Shown here piece after piece: positions 28,654-36,971 of a DNA stretch of 64,000 bases. Location: NCBI RefSeq assembly GCF_003991405.1, contig NZ_RPEN01000149.1, forward strand, positions 1-64,000, written 5' to 3'. The notes beneath the pieces are model-generated. The model was given only the letters and a program-made list of their open reading frames with translations, made no database searches and was not told the origin of the DNA. Both the position numbers and the translations under genes were made by a program. The stretch is from Pseudorhodobacter sp. E13 (GTDB lineage Bacteria > Pseudomonadota > Alphaproteobacteria > Rhodobacterales > Rhodobacteraceae). Numbering within the stretch: the stretch's first letter is position 1; the number at the start of each line of letters is the position of its first letter.

Positions 28654-29328
28654 ATGGCACAGCGCGAAGCAATTTTGGTGGCCCATGGCTCCCCCGCCGA
28701 TCCCGACCCGCAAGAGGCGGTCATGCAGGCGCTGGCGGTGCGCGTCTCTTTCTGGGCACCGGGCTGGCATGTGCGCGGGGCCACCTTGGCGAAAGACGGC
28801 GCGCTGGAGGCGGCCTTGGCCCGCATGAAAGCCCCGCTCATCTATCCGTTTTTCATGGCCGAGGGTTGGTTCACCCGCATCAACCTGCCGCGCCGCTTGA
28901 ATGCTGCGGGGCGCGAAGGGTTAACGCAATTGCTGCCCTTTGGCACCGATCCGGCCTTGCCCGACCTGATTGAGGCCGTCTTGCGGGCCGCAGGCGGCCC
29001 CGGCCCGGTCTTGCTGGCGGCGCATGGCAGCAAAGTGTCGAAAACCTCGGGCGATACGACCTATCAGATGGCCGCCACGCTGGAGGCGCGCGGGCTTGGC
29101 CCCATCCATCCCGCCTTTGTCGAAGAAGCCCCCTTTCTGCAAGAGGTGGCCGAGAAGATGGCAAGCGGCACCTGCCTGCCCTTCTTTGCGCTCAGCGCCG
29201 GGCATGTGGTGCAGGATGTGCCCGAGGCGCTGGAGGCTGCTGCATTCAAAGGCCCGCGGCTTCCCCCCATAGGTGAGGCGGCGGGCGTGGCCGCCCTGAT
29301 CGCTGCGGCCTTGCAGCGCGGGGCTTAG
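28654..29328 (+). CDS. CbiX/sirohydrochlorin chelatase-like protein
   Basis: The 224-residue protein has the tandem CbiX layout. The first half starts REAILVAHGSPADPDPQEAV and the second VLLAAHGSKVSKTSGDT, each with the AHGS chelatase histidine. The PFFMAEGWFTR and PFFALSAGHVVQDVP segments are the equivalent later strands. Such enzymes insert cobalt or nickel or iron into sirohydrochlorin, but the family also includes members without a known metal, and no other tetrapyrrole gene lies nearby. The ATG at 28654 follows AGGGCAGG. Its stop lies inside a short heptanucleotide repeat. Confidence 0.82.
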   Translation: MAQREAILVAHGSPADPDPQEAVMQALAVRVSFWAPGWHVRGATLAKDGALEAALARMKAPLIYPFFMAEGWFTRINLPRRLNAAGREGLTQLLPFGTDPALPDLIEAVLRAAGGPGPVLLAAHGSKVSKTSGDTTYQMAATLEARGLGPIHPAFVEEAPFLQEVAEKMASGTCLPFFALSAGHVVQDVPEALEAAAFKGPRLPPIGEAAGVAALIAAALQRGA

Positions 29329-29349
29329 GGCTTAGGGCCTAGAGCTTAG
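29322..29349. repeat. Heptanucleotide tandem repeat across convergent stop codons
   Basis: Four head-to-tail 7-base units (GGCTTAG, GGCTTAG, GGCCTAG, AGCTTAG) span 29322-29349. The first unit holds the TAG of the CbiX-like gene and the last holds the stop of nnrU on the other strand. Confidence 0.8.
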
Positions 29350-30035
29350 GGTGTGGGCAAAACCCCGATCACCGGGGCATGCAGCCAAAACAGCAGCGCC
29401 CAAACGGCGATACCTGGCGCCAAACGTGCAAGGCTTGGCGCGGCAACAGGCCGCCACCGCCCCGCAAACAAGGCCGCGAACGGCCAGCCAGAGGTGTTGC
29501 ACGCCAAGCCTTGCCACGCTGCGGCCCCCATCAGCCGCTGATTGCGCCGGTCAATCAAGCGCTGCCCCAGCAGGGCGAAAACCGCGAAACTGCCAAACAG
29601 CAGCACATGCGCCAGATCACCATTCACCAGCATATGCACCCCCGACCACAGCCCCAGCGCCCAGAGCAGCGGATGCCGCACTACCCCGGCAATGCCGGGA
29701 TGCGCCGGGTCAAACCCGTTCGCCCGCCCGCCAAAGGACAACGGGTTCGGTGCCCCGATCCCGAACACCGCCAGCATCACCGCGAAAGGCATCACCAGAT
29801 TGACCGCCCAGCGCTGCCAGACCGCCTGATCCCACAGCGGCACAAAAGGCGCGCGCCCCGCCGCCACGATCAGCCACACCAGCAGCGCCAATGACACAAG
29901 ACTATAGGCCAGCGTGAATCCGCGCGCGCCGATCCGGGCCGTCAGCGCCGCCTTCACACCCGGCTGCGTCGGGATGCGATGCGACAGCAAAAACAGCGCA
30001 AACGCCGTGATAAGCTCCGCCCAACCGCCTGTCAT
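29346..30035 (-). CDS. nnrU: NnrU family membrane protein
   Basis: The 229-residue protein has six or seven hydrophobic helices and the NnrU markers SHRIPTQPGVKAAL, FTLAYSLVSLALLVWL, GRAPFVPLWDQ, and PGIAGVVRHPLLWALGLWSGVHMLVNGD with its conserved His. NnrU is linked to nitric oxide and nitrite reduction in Rhodobacter, though it also occurs in non-denitrifiers and its role is unclear; it resembles heme-binding isoprenylcysteine-methyltransferase-like folds. No denitrification genes lie in the window. It lies 85 bases downstream of selO on the same strand. Confidence 0.88.
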   Translation of the reverse strand: MTGGWAELITAFALFLLSHRIPTQPGVKAALTARIGARGFTLAYSLVSLALLVWLIVAAGRAPFVPLWDQAVWQRWAVNLVMPFAVMLAVFGIGAPNPLSFGGRANGFDPAHPGIAGVVRHPLLWALGLWSGVHMLVNGDLAHVLLFGSFAVFALLGQRLIDRRNQRLMGAAAWQGLACNTSGWPFAALFAGRWRPVAAPSLARLAPGIAVWALLFWLHAPVIGVLPTP

Positions 30036-30120
30036 TGCGCTGCCCTTTCCTTCAATCCGCGCCGACCATAGCCGCCCTGCACGGGCACCGCCTTGCCCAA
30101 AATCAAGCGCTTACCTGCCA

Positions 30121-31614
30121 CTATGTCCCGCAAAAGGTGCGGAAATTGGCAAAGCTGTCCGGTGCGGGCTGGGCGAATGGCTCTTGCCCCGCAACCGCAG
30201 CAAACGGGGCCGACAGCACAGACAACAACAGATCGAACGGGGCCATATCGCCTGCCTTGGCTGCGGCCAATGCGCCTTCGACCAGATGATTGCGCGGGAT
30301 ATACAGCGGGTTGACCGCGTTCATCGCTGCGGCCCGCGCCTTGGGGGTCAACGGATCGCGGGCAAGCCGGGCCTGCCACTCCTCTTGCCAGTCGCGCAGG
30401 GCCTCGGGGTCGGTGACTTGGGCGCGCAGGGCCGCAGCATCGCCCAAAACCACATCGCCCAAGGCGCGGAAACTGTTGGTATAATCCGCGCCCTGCCCTT
30501 CCAGGGCTTTCAAGAAAGCATAGGCCAGCGCGAAGTCTCCATCCTCTGCCGTGGTCAGGCCAAGCTTCGGGCGCATCTGGGCCAACCAATCGGCCTCATA
30601 GATATCCGAGAACCCGTCAATCGCCTCGGTCGCGATACGGATCGCGGTGTCATCATCCGGGTCCAGAAAAGGCAGCAGCGTTTCAGCAAAACGCGCAAGG
30701 TTCCAGCGCGCAATGCCGGGTTGGTTGCCATAGGCATAGCGCCCCTGCCGATCAATCGAGGAAAACACCGTCGCCGGATCATAGGCATCCATGAAGGCGC
30801 AGGGGCCGTAATCAATCGTCTCGCCCGACAGCGCCATGTTATCGGTGTTCATCACCCCATGGATGAACCCCACCGCCATCCATTGCGCCACCAGCCGGGA
30901 TTGCAGCGCAACCGTGCGGCGCAGCAGGGCCAAGGCGGCCTCTGGCACCGGCAGATCGCGCAGGTCGGGGTGGTGGCGCGCGATGGTATACTGCATCAAT
31001 TGCAGCAGCTTGTCGTTTTCGCCCCGCGCGGCAAAGAACTGAAACGTGCCGACCCGCAGATGCGACGCCGCCACCCGCGCCAAGACCGCGCCCTGCTCTG
31101 GCCCACTGTCGCGCAAAATCTGTTCCCCCGTTGTGCAAGCGGCCAGCGCGCGGGTCGTGGGGATGTGCAAGGCCTGCATCGCCTCGCCCATCAGATATTC
31201 GCGCAGCACCGGGCCAAGGGCTGCTTTGCCATCCCCGCCCCGCGAAAACGGCGTGCGGCCAGAGCCTTTGAGGTGAATATCCCGCCGCGCGCCGCTTTGG
31301 TCCAGCACCTCGCCCAGCAACAGGGCCCGCCCGTCACCAAGCTGCGGGGAAAACCCGCCGAACTGATGCCCGGCATAGGCCATGGCCAAAGGCTGCGCCC
31401 CCGCTGGCGCCACAGCCCCGGTCAGCACTTTCGCCCCATCGGATGTGGCCAGCGCCGCTGGGTCCAGCCCCAATTCCCGCGCCAGCGCCTCATTGATGCG
31501 GATCACCTGCGGATCGGGATGCCGCGCGCCCTGCCATTCCACATAAAACCCTTGCAGATCGCGGGCATAGCTGTTGTCAAAGGCAAAGCCAAAGGGGGGT
31601 TCGGGGCTGGTCAT
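30121..31614 (-). CDS. selO: Protein adenylyltransferase SelO (YdiU family)
   Basis: SelO is a pseudokinase-fold enzyme that transfers AMP from ATP to Ser, Thr or Tyr of target proteins and takes part in redox control. The 497-residue protein has LAMAYAGHQFGGFSPQLGDGRALLLGE, the inverted nucleotide-binding segment HLKGSGRTPFSRGGDGKAALGPVLREY, and the metal site HGVMNTDNMALSGETIDYGPCAFMD. It lacks the C-terminal selenocysteine or cysteine motif of eukaryotic forms. The ATG at 31614 was preferred to an upstream one because the family begins with FDNSYA about ten residues in. Confidence 0.95.
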   Translation of the reverse strand: MTSPEPPFGFAFDNSYARDLQGFYVEWQGARHPDPQVIRINEALARELGLDPAALATSDGAKVLTGAVAPAGAQPLAMAYAGHQFGGFSPQLGDGRALLLGEVLDQSGARRDIHLKGSGRTPFSRGGDGKAALGPVLREYLMGEAMQALHIPTTRALAACTTGEQILRDSGPEQGAVLARVAASHLRVGTFQFFAARGENDKLLQLMQYTIARHHPDLRDLPVPEAALALLRRTVALQSRLVAQWMAVGFIHGVMNTDNMALSGETIDYGPCAFMDAYDPATVFSSIDRQGRYAYGNQPGIARWNLARFAETLLPFLDPDDDTAIRIATEAIDGFSDIYEADWLAQMRPKLGLTTAEDGDFALAYAFLKALEGQGADYTNSFRALGDVVLGDAAALRAQVTDPEALRDWQEEWQARLARDPLTPKARAAAMNAVNPLYIPRNHLVEGALAAAKAGDMAPFDLLLSVLSAPFAAVAGQEPFAQPAPDSFANFRTFCGT

Positions 31615-31807
31615 ACCGGTGTTTTCCTTTTCTGGCCGTGCAAGGCGTTTAAACGGTGGCAAGGGGCGGGTGCTTGCCTTGGCGGCGCAGCCAACAGATA
31701 GCACCAAGCCCACGGCCCGGCAAATCCGGGCAGCATCCGGTGCAACAAACAGTTGCGCCGCGTCGCGGCTTCACGCTATGCGAAGGCAGGTTTTGCAGGA
31801 TATCCCC

Positions 31808-32266
31808 ATGATTTCGATTGCCGCAGAAAGCCCCTTGGGCGCCGATCTGTCGCTGCTGATGGCGCGCCATACCGCAGATATGCATGCCGACACCCCGCCC
31901 GAAAGCATCCATATGATGGATGCAAGCCAACTTGCGGTGCCAGAGGTCAGCTTTTTCGTGATGCGCCATATCGGCGTGCCGGTTGGCATGGGCGCCTTCA
32001 AGCGGATCAACGCGGATCATGCCGAAATCAAGTCGATGCATATCCTGACCGAAGCACGCGGGCGCGGCCTGTCCAAGCGCATGCTCACCCACTTGATGGA
32101 TGAGGCGCGCGCCATGGGCTTTAGGCGGCTGAGCCTTGAAACCGGCGTGCAGCCCACTTTCATCGCTGCCCGCGCGCTTTACGCCAAAGCCGGTTTCACC
32201 GAATGCCCGCCTTTTGAAGGTTACACACTGGACCCGAACAGCGTTTTCATGACGCTTGCCCTGTAA
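31808..32266 (+). CDS. GNAT family N-acetyltransferase
   Basis: The 152-residue protein is a single GNAT domain with SFFVMRHIGVPVGMGAFKRI, the acetyl-CoA-binding segment IKSMHILTEARGRGLSKRMLTHLMDEARAMGFRRLSLETG, and ARALYAKAGFTECPPFEGY. This pattern is that of small YafP- or PhnO-like acetyltransferases of unknown acceptor. The ATG at 31808 has AGGATATC upstream. It is divergent from selO and followed 46 bases later by the tRNA gene, which is read in the same direction. Confidence 0.88.
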   Translation: MISIAAESPLGADLSLLMARHTADMHADTPPESIHMMDASQLAVPEVSFFVMRHIGVPVGMGAFKRINADHAEIKSMHILTEARGRGLSKRMLTHLMDEARAMGFRRLSLETGVQPTFIAARALYAKAGFTECPPFEGYTLDPNSVFMTLAL

Positions 32267-32312
32267 ACCCCCCTTGCACGATTGCCCCGTCTGCCGCAAA
32301 AGAGGGCCATGC

Positions 32313-32389
32313 GGGCCCATAGCTCAACTGGATAGAGCAGCCGACTTCTAATCGGCAGGTTGAGGGTTCGATTCCTTCTGGGCCCGCCA
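32313..32389 (+). tRNA. tRNA-Arg (anticodon TCT)
   Basis: The 77-nt gene folds into a complete cloverleaf: acceptor GGGCCCA with TGGGCCC, D arm GCTC/GAGC, anticodon arm GCCGA-CTTCTAA-TCGGC with anticodon TCT, and a T arm with TTCGATT. The CCA end is encoded. It reads the rare AGA codon. Confidence 0.97.
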
Positions 32390-32426
32390 AGCATCGGCAC
32401 AAAAAAATGGCAACGGGTGGTCCGGG

Positions 32427-33434
32427 TTATTTGCCGGAATAGTCGCGATACCAATCGACAAATTTCTGAATACCGGTTTGCACATCGGTTTGCGGGCGAT
32501 ACCCGGTCAGGCGTTGCAGCAAGCTGGCATCGGCCCAGGTGCGCGGCACGTCGCCGGGCTGCATCGGCATCAGGTTGCGGGTGGTTTTCTGGCCCAGCGC
32601 GGCCTCAATCGCGTCGATGAAATCGGTGAGCTTGACCGAGGTGGAATTGCCGATATTGACCACGCGCCAAGGGGCCACGGGCGACAGGCTGTCCCCTTCC
32701 GGCACCACGCCATTTTCGGGGCGCTGTGGCACCGCATCCATCAGCAACCGAATACCGCGCACCAGATCCTCGACATAGGTGAAATCGCGATACATCTCGC
32801 CGTGGTTATACACATCAATCGGGCGCCCTTCGAGCGTGGCATCGACGAATTTGTAAAGCGCCATGTCGGGGCGGCCCCAAGGCCCATACACCGTGAAAAA
32901 GCGGAACATGGTGATCGGCAGGTTGTGAATATGGGCATAGGCATGCGCCATGTTTTCATTGGCCTTTTTCGTCGCCGCATAGAATGACATCTGGGTTTCG
33001 ACCTTGTCGGCCTCGCTATAGGGCACCTTGTCATTGGCCCCGTAAACCGACGAGGTCGAGGCCATCAGCAAATGCTGCACGCCCAAGCGCCGCGCCGCTT
33101 CCATCACGTTGAAAGACCCGATCACATTGGCATCCAGATAGGCGCGCGGGTTTTCGATGCTGTAACGCACGCCGGCCTGTGCGGCGAGGTGGACGATGAT
33201 ATCGGGGGCAAAATCATCCGCGACCTGATCGAAACGGGCCTGATCCTCTAGCAGGGCTTCGGTGGCGCTGAAATTCGGGGTTTGCAGCAGGATCTGGTGG
33301 CGGCGCTGTTTCAGGCGCACATCGTAATAGTCGGTCATGCCGTCATAGCCATGCACCACCGCACCTTCGCGCAGCAATAACCGGGCCAGATGAAAGCCGA
33401 TGAACCCTGCCGTTCCTGTAATCAATACCCGCAT
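32427..33434 (-). CDS. NAD-dependent epimerase, probable UDP-glucuronate 4-epimerase
   Basis: The 335-residue extended short-chain dehydrogenase has the NAD motif TGTAGFIGFHLA, the catalytic STSSVYG serine/tyrosine region and YAATKKANE, the Tyr-x3-Lys pair. HLAAQAGVRYSIENPRAYLDANV, FFTVYGPWGRPDMALYKF and YRDFTYVEDLVRGI are the UDP-glucuronate 4-epimerase subfamily marks, which interconvert UDP-glucuronate and UDP-galacturonate for surface polysaccharides. A UDP-glucose 4-epimerase activity cannot be excluded. It is divergent from kdsD, another surface-sugar gene, and convergent with the tRNA. Confidence 0.9.
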   Translation of the reverse strand: MRVLITGTAGFIGFHLARLLLREGAVVHGYDGMTDYYDVRLKQRRHQILLQTPNFSATEALLEDQARFDQVADDFAPDIIVHLAAQAGVRYSIENPRAYLDANVIGSFNVMEAARRLGVQHLLMASTSSVYGANDKVPYSEADKVETQMSFYAATKKANENMAHAYAHIHNLPITMFRFFTVYGPWGRPDMALYKFVDATLEGRPIDVYNHGEMYRDFTYVEDLVRGIRLLMDAVPQRPENGVVPEGDSLSPVAPWRVVNIGNSTSVKLTDFIDAIEAALGQKTTRNLMPMQPGDVPRTWADASLLQRLTGYRPQTDVQTGIQKFVDWYRDYSGK

Positions 33435-33602
33435 CTACTGTCCTGTTCGTTCACTGCTCAATGTTGCGCCGGGGCGTCTGCCTGCGCTTTGTTTGGTTGT
33501 TGCGGCACGGGGCCTGCCCCTTGCTGGCGGCCAAACTCCACCCTTTCGGGCGGCAAAGTCAAGGCGCGGTGCTGGGCAGGCGCATCCTGCTTCAAGGCTT
33601 TC

Positions 33603-33617
33603 GGAACCTGTGGTTCC
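33603..33617. promoter_or_regulatory. Small dyad upstream of kdsD
   Basis: GGAACC, TGT, GGTTCC is a perfect 6-bp dyad 42 bases before the kdsD start, in the divergent region shared with the epimerase gene. It could be an operator; no regulator is identified. Confidence 0.3.
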
Positions 33618-33658
33618 ACGCTATGACAAGGCAAGCTTTGCCCTTGTGAGAGGTTTTT

Positions 33659-34618
33659 ATGTCAGACCCCGCCACCACACCGCTTGTCGCCGCCGCCCGT
33701 GTCTTGCGGATAGAGGGCGAGGCGTTGTTGGCCATGGCCGAAAACCTGCCCGCCGATTTCACGGCAGCGGTAGAGGCGTTGATGGCCTGCAAAGGCCGGG
33801 TGATCCTGTCGGGCATCGGCAAATCCGGCCATATCGCGCGCAAGATCGCGGCCACGCTGTCATCGACCGGAACACCTGCCTATTTCGTGCATCCGGCAGA
33901 GGCCTCGCATGGCGATCTGGGCACCATTACCCCCGATGATGCGGTGATCGCCTTGTCGAACTCTGGCGAAACCTCGGAACTAGGGGATCTGATCGCGCAT
34001 ACCAAGCGTTTTTCCATCCCCCTGCTGGCGATTTCGGCCCGCGCCACCAGCACTTTGGCCCGCGCCGCCGATATCTGCCTGACGCTGCCCGCCGCCCCTG
34101 AGGCTTGCCCCTTGGGCCTTGCGCCCACCACATCGACCACCATGGCGCTGGCCTTGGGCGATGCGCTGGCCGTGGCGCTGATGGAACGCCGCGGGTTTGA
34201 ACCCGAACATTTCCGCACCTTCCATCCCGGTGGCCGCTTGGGCGCGCGTTTGGCCCGCGTCGGGCAATTGATGCGCGGGGCGGATGATCTGCCCTTGGTC
34301 GCCACCGATACGCCAATGGCCGAGACATTGCTTGTGATGACGCAAAAGGGTTTTGGCACCGCAGGCGTGGTGGATGCGGGCCGTCTGGCCGGGGTCATCA
34401 CCGATGGCGATTTGCGCCGCAATATGGACGGGCTGATGGGCAAGACCGCGCTGGATGTGGCCACCCGCACCCCGCTGACCGCCCCCCCCGACATGCTGGC
34501 CGCCGAAGCCGTGGCCCTGATGAACCAACGCAAGATCACCATGCTTTTCGTCACCGATGCCGAGCATCGCCCCTTGGGCATTTTGCATATCCATGATTGC
34601 CTGCGCGCAGGCCTGTGA
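33659..34618 (+). CDS. kdsD: Arabinose-5-phosphate isomerase (KdsD/KpsF/GutQ family)
   Basis: KdsD interconverts ribulose-5-phosphate and arabinose-5-phosphate, the first step toward Kdo. The 319-residue protein has an N-terminal SIS domain (about 35-180; GIGKSGHIARKIAATLSSTGTPAYFVHPAEASHGDLG and LSNSGETSELG) and two C-terminal CBS domains (about 205-319). The catalytic region is intact. It is followed by the kdsB-like gene after 13 bases, so the two are probably one operon. AGAGG precedes the ATG. Confidence 0.95.
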   Translation: MSDPATTPLVAAARVLRIEGEALLAMAENLPADFTAAVEALMACKGRVILSGIGKSGHIARKIAATLSSTGTPAYFVHPAEASHGDLGTITPDDAVIALSNSGETSELGDLIAHTKRFSIPLLAISARATSTLARAADICLTLPAAPEACPLGLAPTTSTTMALALGDALAVALMERRGFEPEHFRTFHPGGRLGARLARVGQLMRGADDLPLVATDTPMAETLLVMTQKGFGTAGVVDAGRLAGVITDGDLRRNMDGLMGKTALDVATRTPLTAPPDMLAAEAVALMNQRKITMLFVTDAEHRPLGILHIHDCLRAGL

Positions 34619-34631
34619 AGCGAAACACACC

Positions 34632-35411
34632 ATGAAAACCATCATCATCATCCCTGCCCGCTATGCCTCTACCCGCTACCCGGGCAAGCCCTTGGTGGGG
34701 CTGCGCGGCCCCGATGGCACCAAGCCCCTGATCCGGCGCAGCTGGGAAGCGGCGATGACCGCGCGCGGCATTGCCGAGGTCTATGTCGCCACCGATGATG
34801 ACCGTATCCGCAGCGCCGCCGAAGGCTTTGGCGCGCAGGTCATCATGACCTCGCCCGAGGCTGAAAACGGCACGATGCGCTGTGCCGAAGCGGTGGCCAA
34901 TGCCCGGCTGTCTGCCGATCTGGTAATCAACCTGCAAGGCGATGCACCGCTGACGCCGCCGTGGTTTGTCGAGGCCTTGGCCGACGCGATGCAGACCAGC
35001 CCGGCGCAATGCGCGACGCCTGTCATCCGCTGCGATGCCGAAACCGTCAGCCATTTCCGCGAAGATCGCCGCAATGGCCGCGTGGGTGGCACAACGGCAG
35101 TGTTTGATGCCCAAATGCGCGCGCTCTACTTTTCCAAAGAGGTGATCCCCTACACGCCCGAAGGCGACCATAACCCGATTCCGGTGTTTCACCATGTCGG
35201 CATCTATGCCTATCGCCCCGCCGCCCTTGCCGCCTATCAAGGCTGGCAGATGGGCCCGCTGGAGCGGATGGAGGGGCTGGAGCAGCTTCGCTTTCTGGAA
35301 AACGGGATGGAGATGGCCTGCGTAGAGGTGGACGGCAAGGGCCGCGTGTTCTGGGAGTTGAATAACCCCGTGGATGTGGCGCGGATCGAAAGCGTGCTGG
35401 CCAAAGGCTAA
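34632..35411 (+). CDS. kdsB: KdsB-like sugar nucleotidyltransferase (3-deoxy-manno-octulosonate cytidylyltransferase family)
   Basis: KdsB activates Kdo with CTP for lipopolysaccharide. The 259-residue protein starts IIIIPARYASTRYPGKPL, the KdsB fingerprint, and keeps the general layout, but several core motifs differ from the Escherichia coli enzyme: the SGTERLAE region reads NGTMRCAEA, QGDEPM reads QGDAPL, and the C-terminal VDTPEDL with its metal-binding Asp reads LNNPVDV. It may use a Kdo-like or other sugar acid. It follows kdsD directly, which supports a Kdo-type role. Its end overlaps the convergent DMT gene by four bases. Confidence 0.78.
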   Translation: MKTIIIIPARYASTRYPGKPLVGLRGPDGTKPLIRRSWEAAMTARGIAEVYVATDDDRIRSAAEGFGAQVIMTSPEAENGTMRCAEAVANARLSADLVINLQGDAPLTPPWFVEALADAMQTSPAQCATPVIRCDAETVSHFREDRRNGRVGGTTAVFDAQMRALYFSKEVIPYTPEGDHNPIPVFHHVGIYAYRPAALAAYQGWQMGPLERMEGLEQLRFLENGMEMACVEVDGKGRVFWELNNPVDVARIESVLAKG

Positions 35412-36325
35412 AGCTTGCCCGCGCCTACCCCCGGTGTCACCGCGCGGCGTTTCAATTGCGCCTCGCGCCATGTGATATAGCTGACAGCGCCAATAATCAC
35501 CGCCCCGCCCAGCAACACGAAGGGGTCCACCCGTTCGCCAAAGGCAATCGCGCCCAGCATCGTGGCCCAGACCAGTTGCAGGAACGTCACCGGTTGCGTC
35601 ACCGAAATCGGGGCCACGGCAAAGGCCCGCGTCATGCAATAATGGCCCGAGGTGGCCGCCAGCGCCACAACGGCCAGCCACGCCACCTGCGCCGCCGTCA
35701 CCGGCACCCAGACCCATAGCGCGAAAGGCAACAGCCCCAGCGTCACCGTGACCGACAAGATGCCCACAATCGCACCTGCGGGCATCTTGCCGCTCAGGCT
35801 TTTGGCAAAGAGATACGATCCGGCAAAAGAGACTGCCGCCCCAAGTTGCGCCCAATGCCCCGGCTCTATCGCGCGCAGGCCCGGACGCAGCACGATCAGC
35901 GTGCCCAGCAGCGCCACAGCAATCGCGATCACCCGCCGTGCCGCCAGCTTTTCGCCAAACAGCAACGCCGCGCCCAATGTCACGCAAACCGGGTTCAGGT
36001 AGCCAATCGCCGTCACCTCGGCCACGGGAATCCGCGCCATCGCGTAAAACCACAGTGTCACCGCCAAGGTATGCACTGCCCCGCGATAGGCGATCACCCG
36101 GCCCAGCCCCGCCGGTATCCCCACCCGAAACAGGGTCAGCAAGGAAGGGGCCAGAAACACCACCCCCCAAGCAAAGCGCAGAAAGGCCGATTGCGCCGCA
36201 GGCAGGTCGGTGCCCAAATAGCGCACCACCCCTGTCACCACCACAAAGGACAGGCCAGAGGCCAGCATCCATGCAATCCCGATCACGGGGTTGGACGCAG
36301 GGGCAGAGGCGGCAGGTGTCTTCAT
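35408..36325 (-). CDS. DMT family transporter (EamA domains)
   Basis: The 305-residue protein has ten predicted helices in two EamA halves, about 15-145 and 155-290, with FVVVTGVVRYLGTDLPAAQSAFLRFAWGVVFL and LVWATMLGAIAFGERVDPFVLLGGAVIIGAV as the recognisable segments. EamA carriers export amino acids or metabolites; substrate is not readable. It lies between the kdsB-like gene (convergent) and a membrane protein gene on the same strand. Confidence 0.87.
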   Translation of the reverse strand: MKTPAASAPASNPVIGIAWMLASGLSFVVVTGVVRYLGTDLPAAQSAFLRFAWGVVFLAPSLLTLFRVGIPAGLGRVIAYRGAVHTLAVTLWFYAMARIPVAEVTAIGYLNPVCVTLGAALLFGEKLAARRVIAIAVALLGTLIVLRPGLRAIEPGHWAQLGAAVSFAGSYLFAKSLSGKMPAGAIVGILSVTVTLGLLPFALWVWVPVTAAQVAWLAVVALAATSGHYCMTRAFAVAPISVTQPVTFLQLVWATMLGAIAFGERVDPFVLLGGAVIIGAVSYITWREAQLKRRAVTPGVGAGKL

Positions 36326-36365
36326 CCCGCTACAAAGCCTGATGCCGCGCGCAGCCGCAAGGGGG

Positions 36366-36941
36366 TTATTGCGCCTCGGTGCAGGGCAAGACGCTGGGGG
36401 CCTCGCGTTTCAAAAGCCGGTCTGCCAGTGCCAGGCCCTTTTCGGCTGTGTCGCGCAATTCGGGGCTGATGCGGGTATTGGCCGCGTCACAGGCGCGCTC
36501 GGCCAAGGTTTTGCGATGCACCTCGCCCTGCCAAAGGCTGACAACGCCCAAAATCAACGCCAGACTCAACATCACCGCCAAGGGCCAAAGCATCGCAGGC
36601 TCTTCCTTGCGGGCGGCTTTGCGGGCCGGGCTTGCCGTTTCGCGCACCGCCTCGGGCACCGCCAGCGCCACCAACAGCAGCACAAGCGCCGCGACCACCA
36701 GCGGCCACGCATACAGCGGCTGCAACACAGGCGTTGCCATACCGTCAAACAGCGCCCGCAGAATCCCGAATGACAGATACCCACCGCAGGTCAGCGCAAT
36801 CGCATGGGCATGGCGGCTGATCCCGCGCGTATGCTCGATCAAATAGCTTGATCGCAAGACAAGCGCCAAAAGCCGGATCACCAGCTCCAGAAAGGCTTGA
36901 AGGATCGCTTGGGCCACTTCGGCCAAGACTTCAAAAATCAA
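36366..36941 (-). CDS. Hypothetical membrane protein
   Basis: I do not recognise this 191-residue protein. An N-terminal amphipathic helix (MIFEVLAEVAQAILQAFLEL) is followed by hydrophobic segments at about 50-65, 77-95 and 117-137, then a soluble C-terminal half with two cysteines (Cys151, Cys187). The start is a TTG with AAGGGTAAG upstream; the next Met is far inside, so the TTG is probably real. It lies between the DMT gene (40 bases away) and lysE, all on the same strand. No domain is evident. Confidence 0.6.
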   Translation of the reverse strand: MIFEVLAEVAQAILQAFLELVIRLLALVLRSSYLIEHTRGISRHAHAIALTCGGYLSFGILRALFDGMATPVLQPLYAWPLVVAALVLLLVALAVPEAVRETASPARKAARKEEPAMLWPLAVMLSLALILGVVSLWQGEVHRKTLAERACDAANTRISPELRDTAEKGLALADRLLKREAPSVLPCTEAQ

Positions 36942-36971
36942 ACGCTTACCCTTGTCTTACACTGCCCGACC

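Noticed and set aside
30032-30106. A 24-codon TTG-start frame overlapping the nnrU start by four bases
   Set aside because: An AGG site and ATGA-type overlap are present, but the peptide has no features and the TTG is weak; too little support to call a gene.
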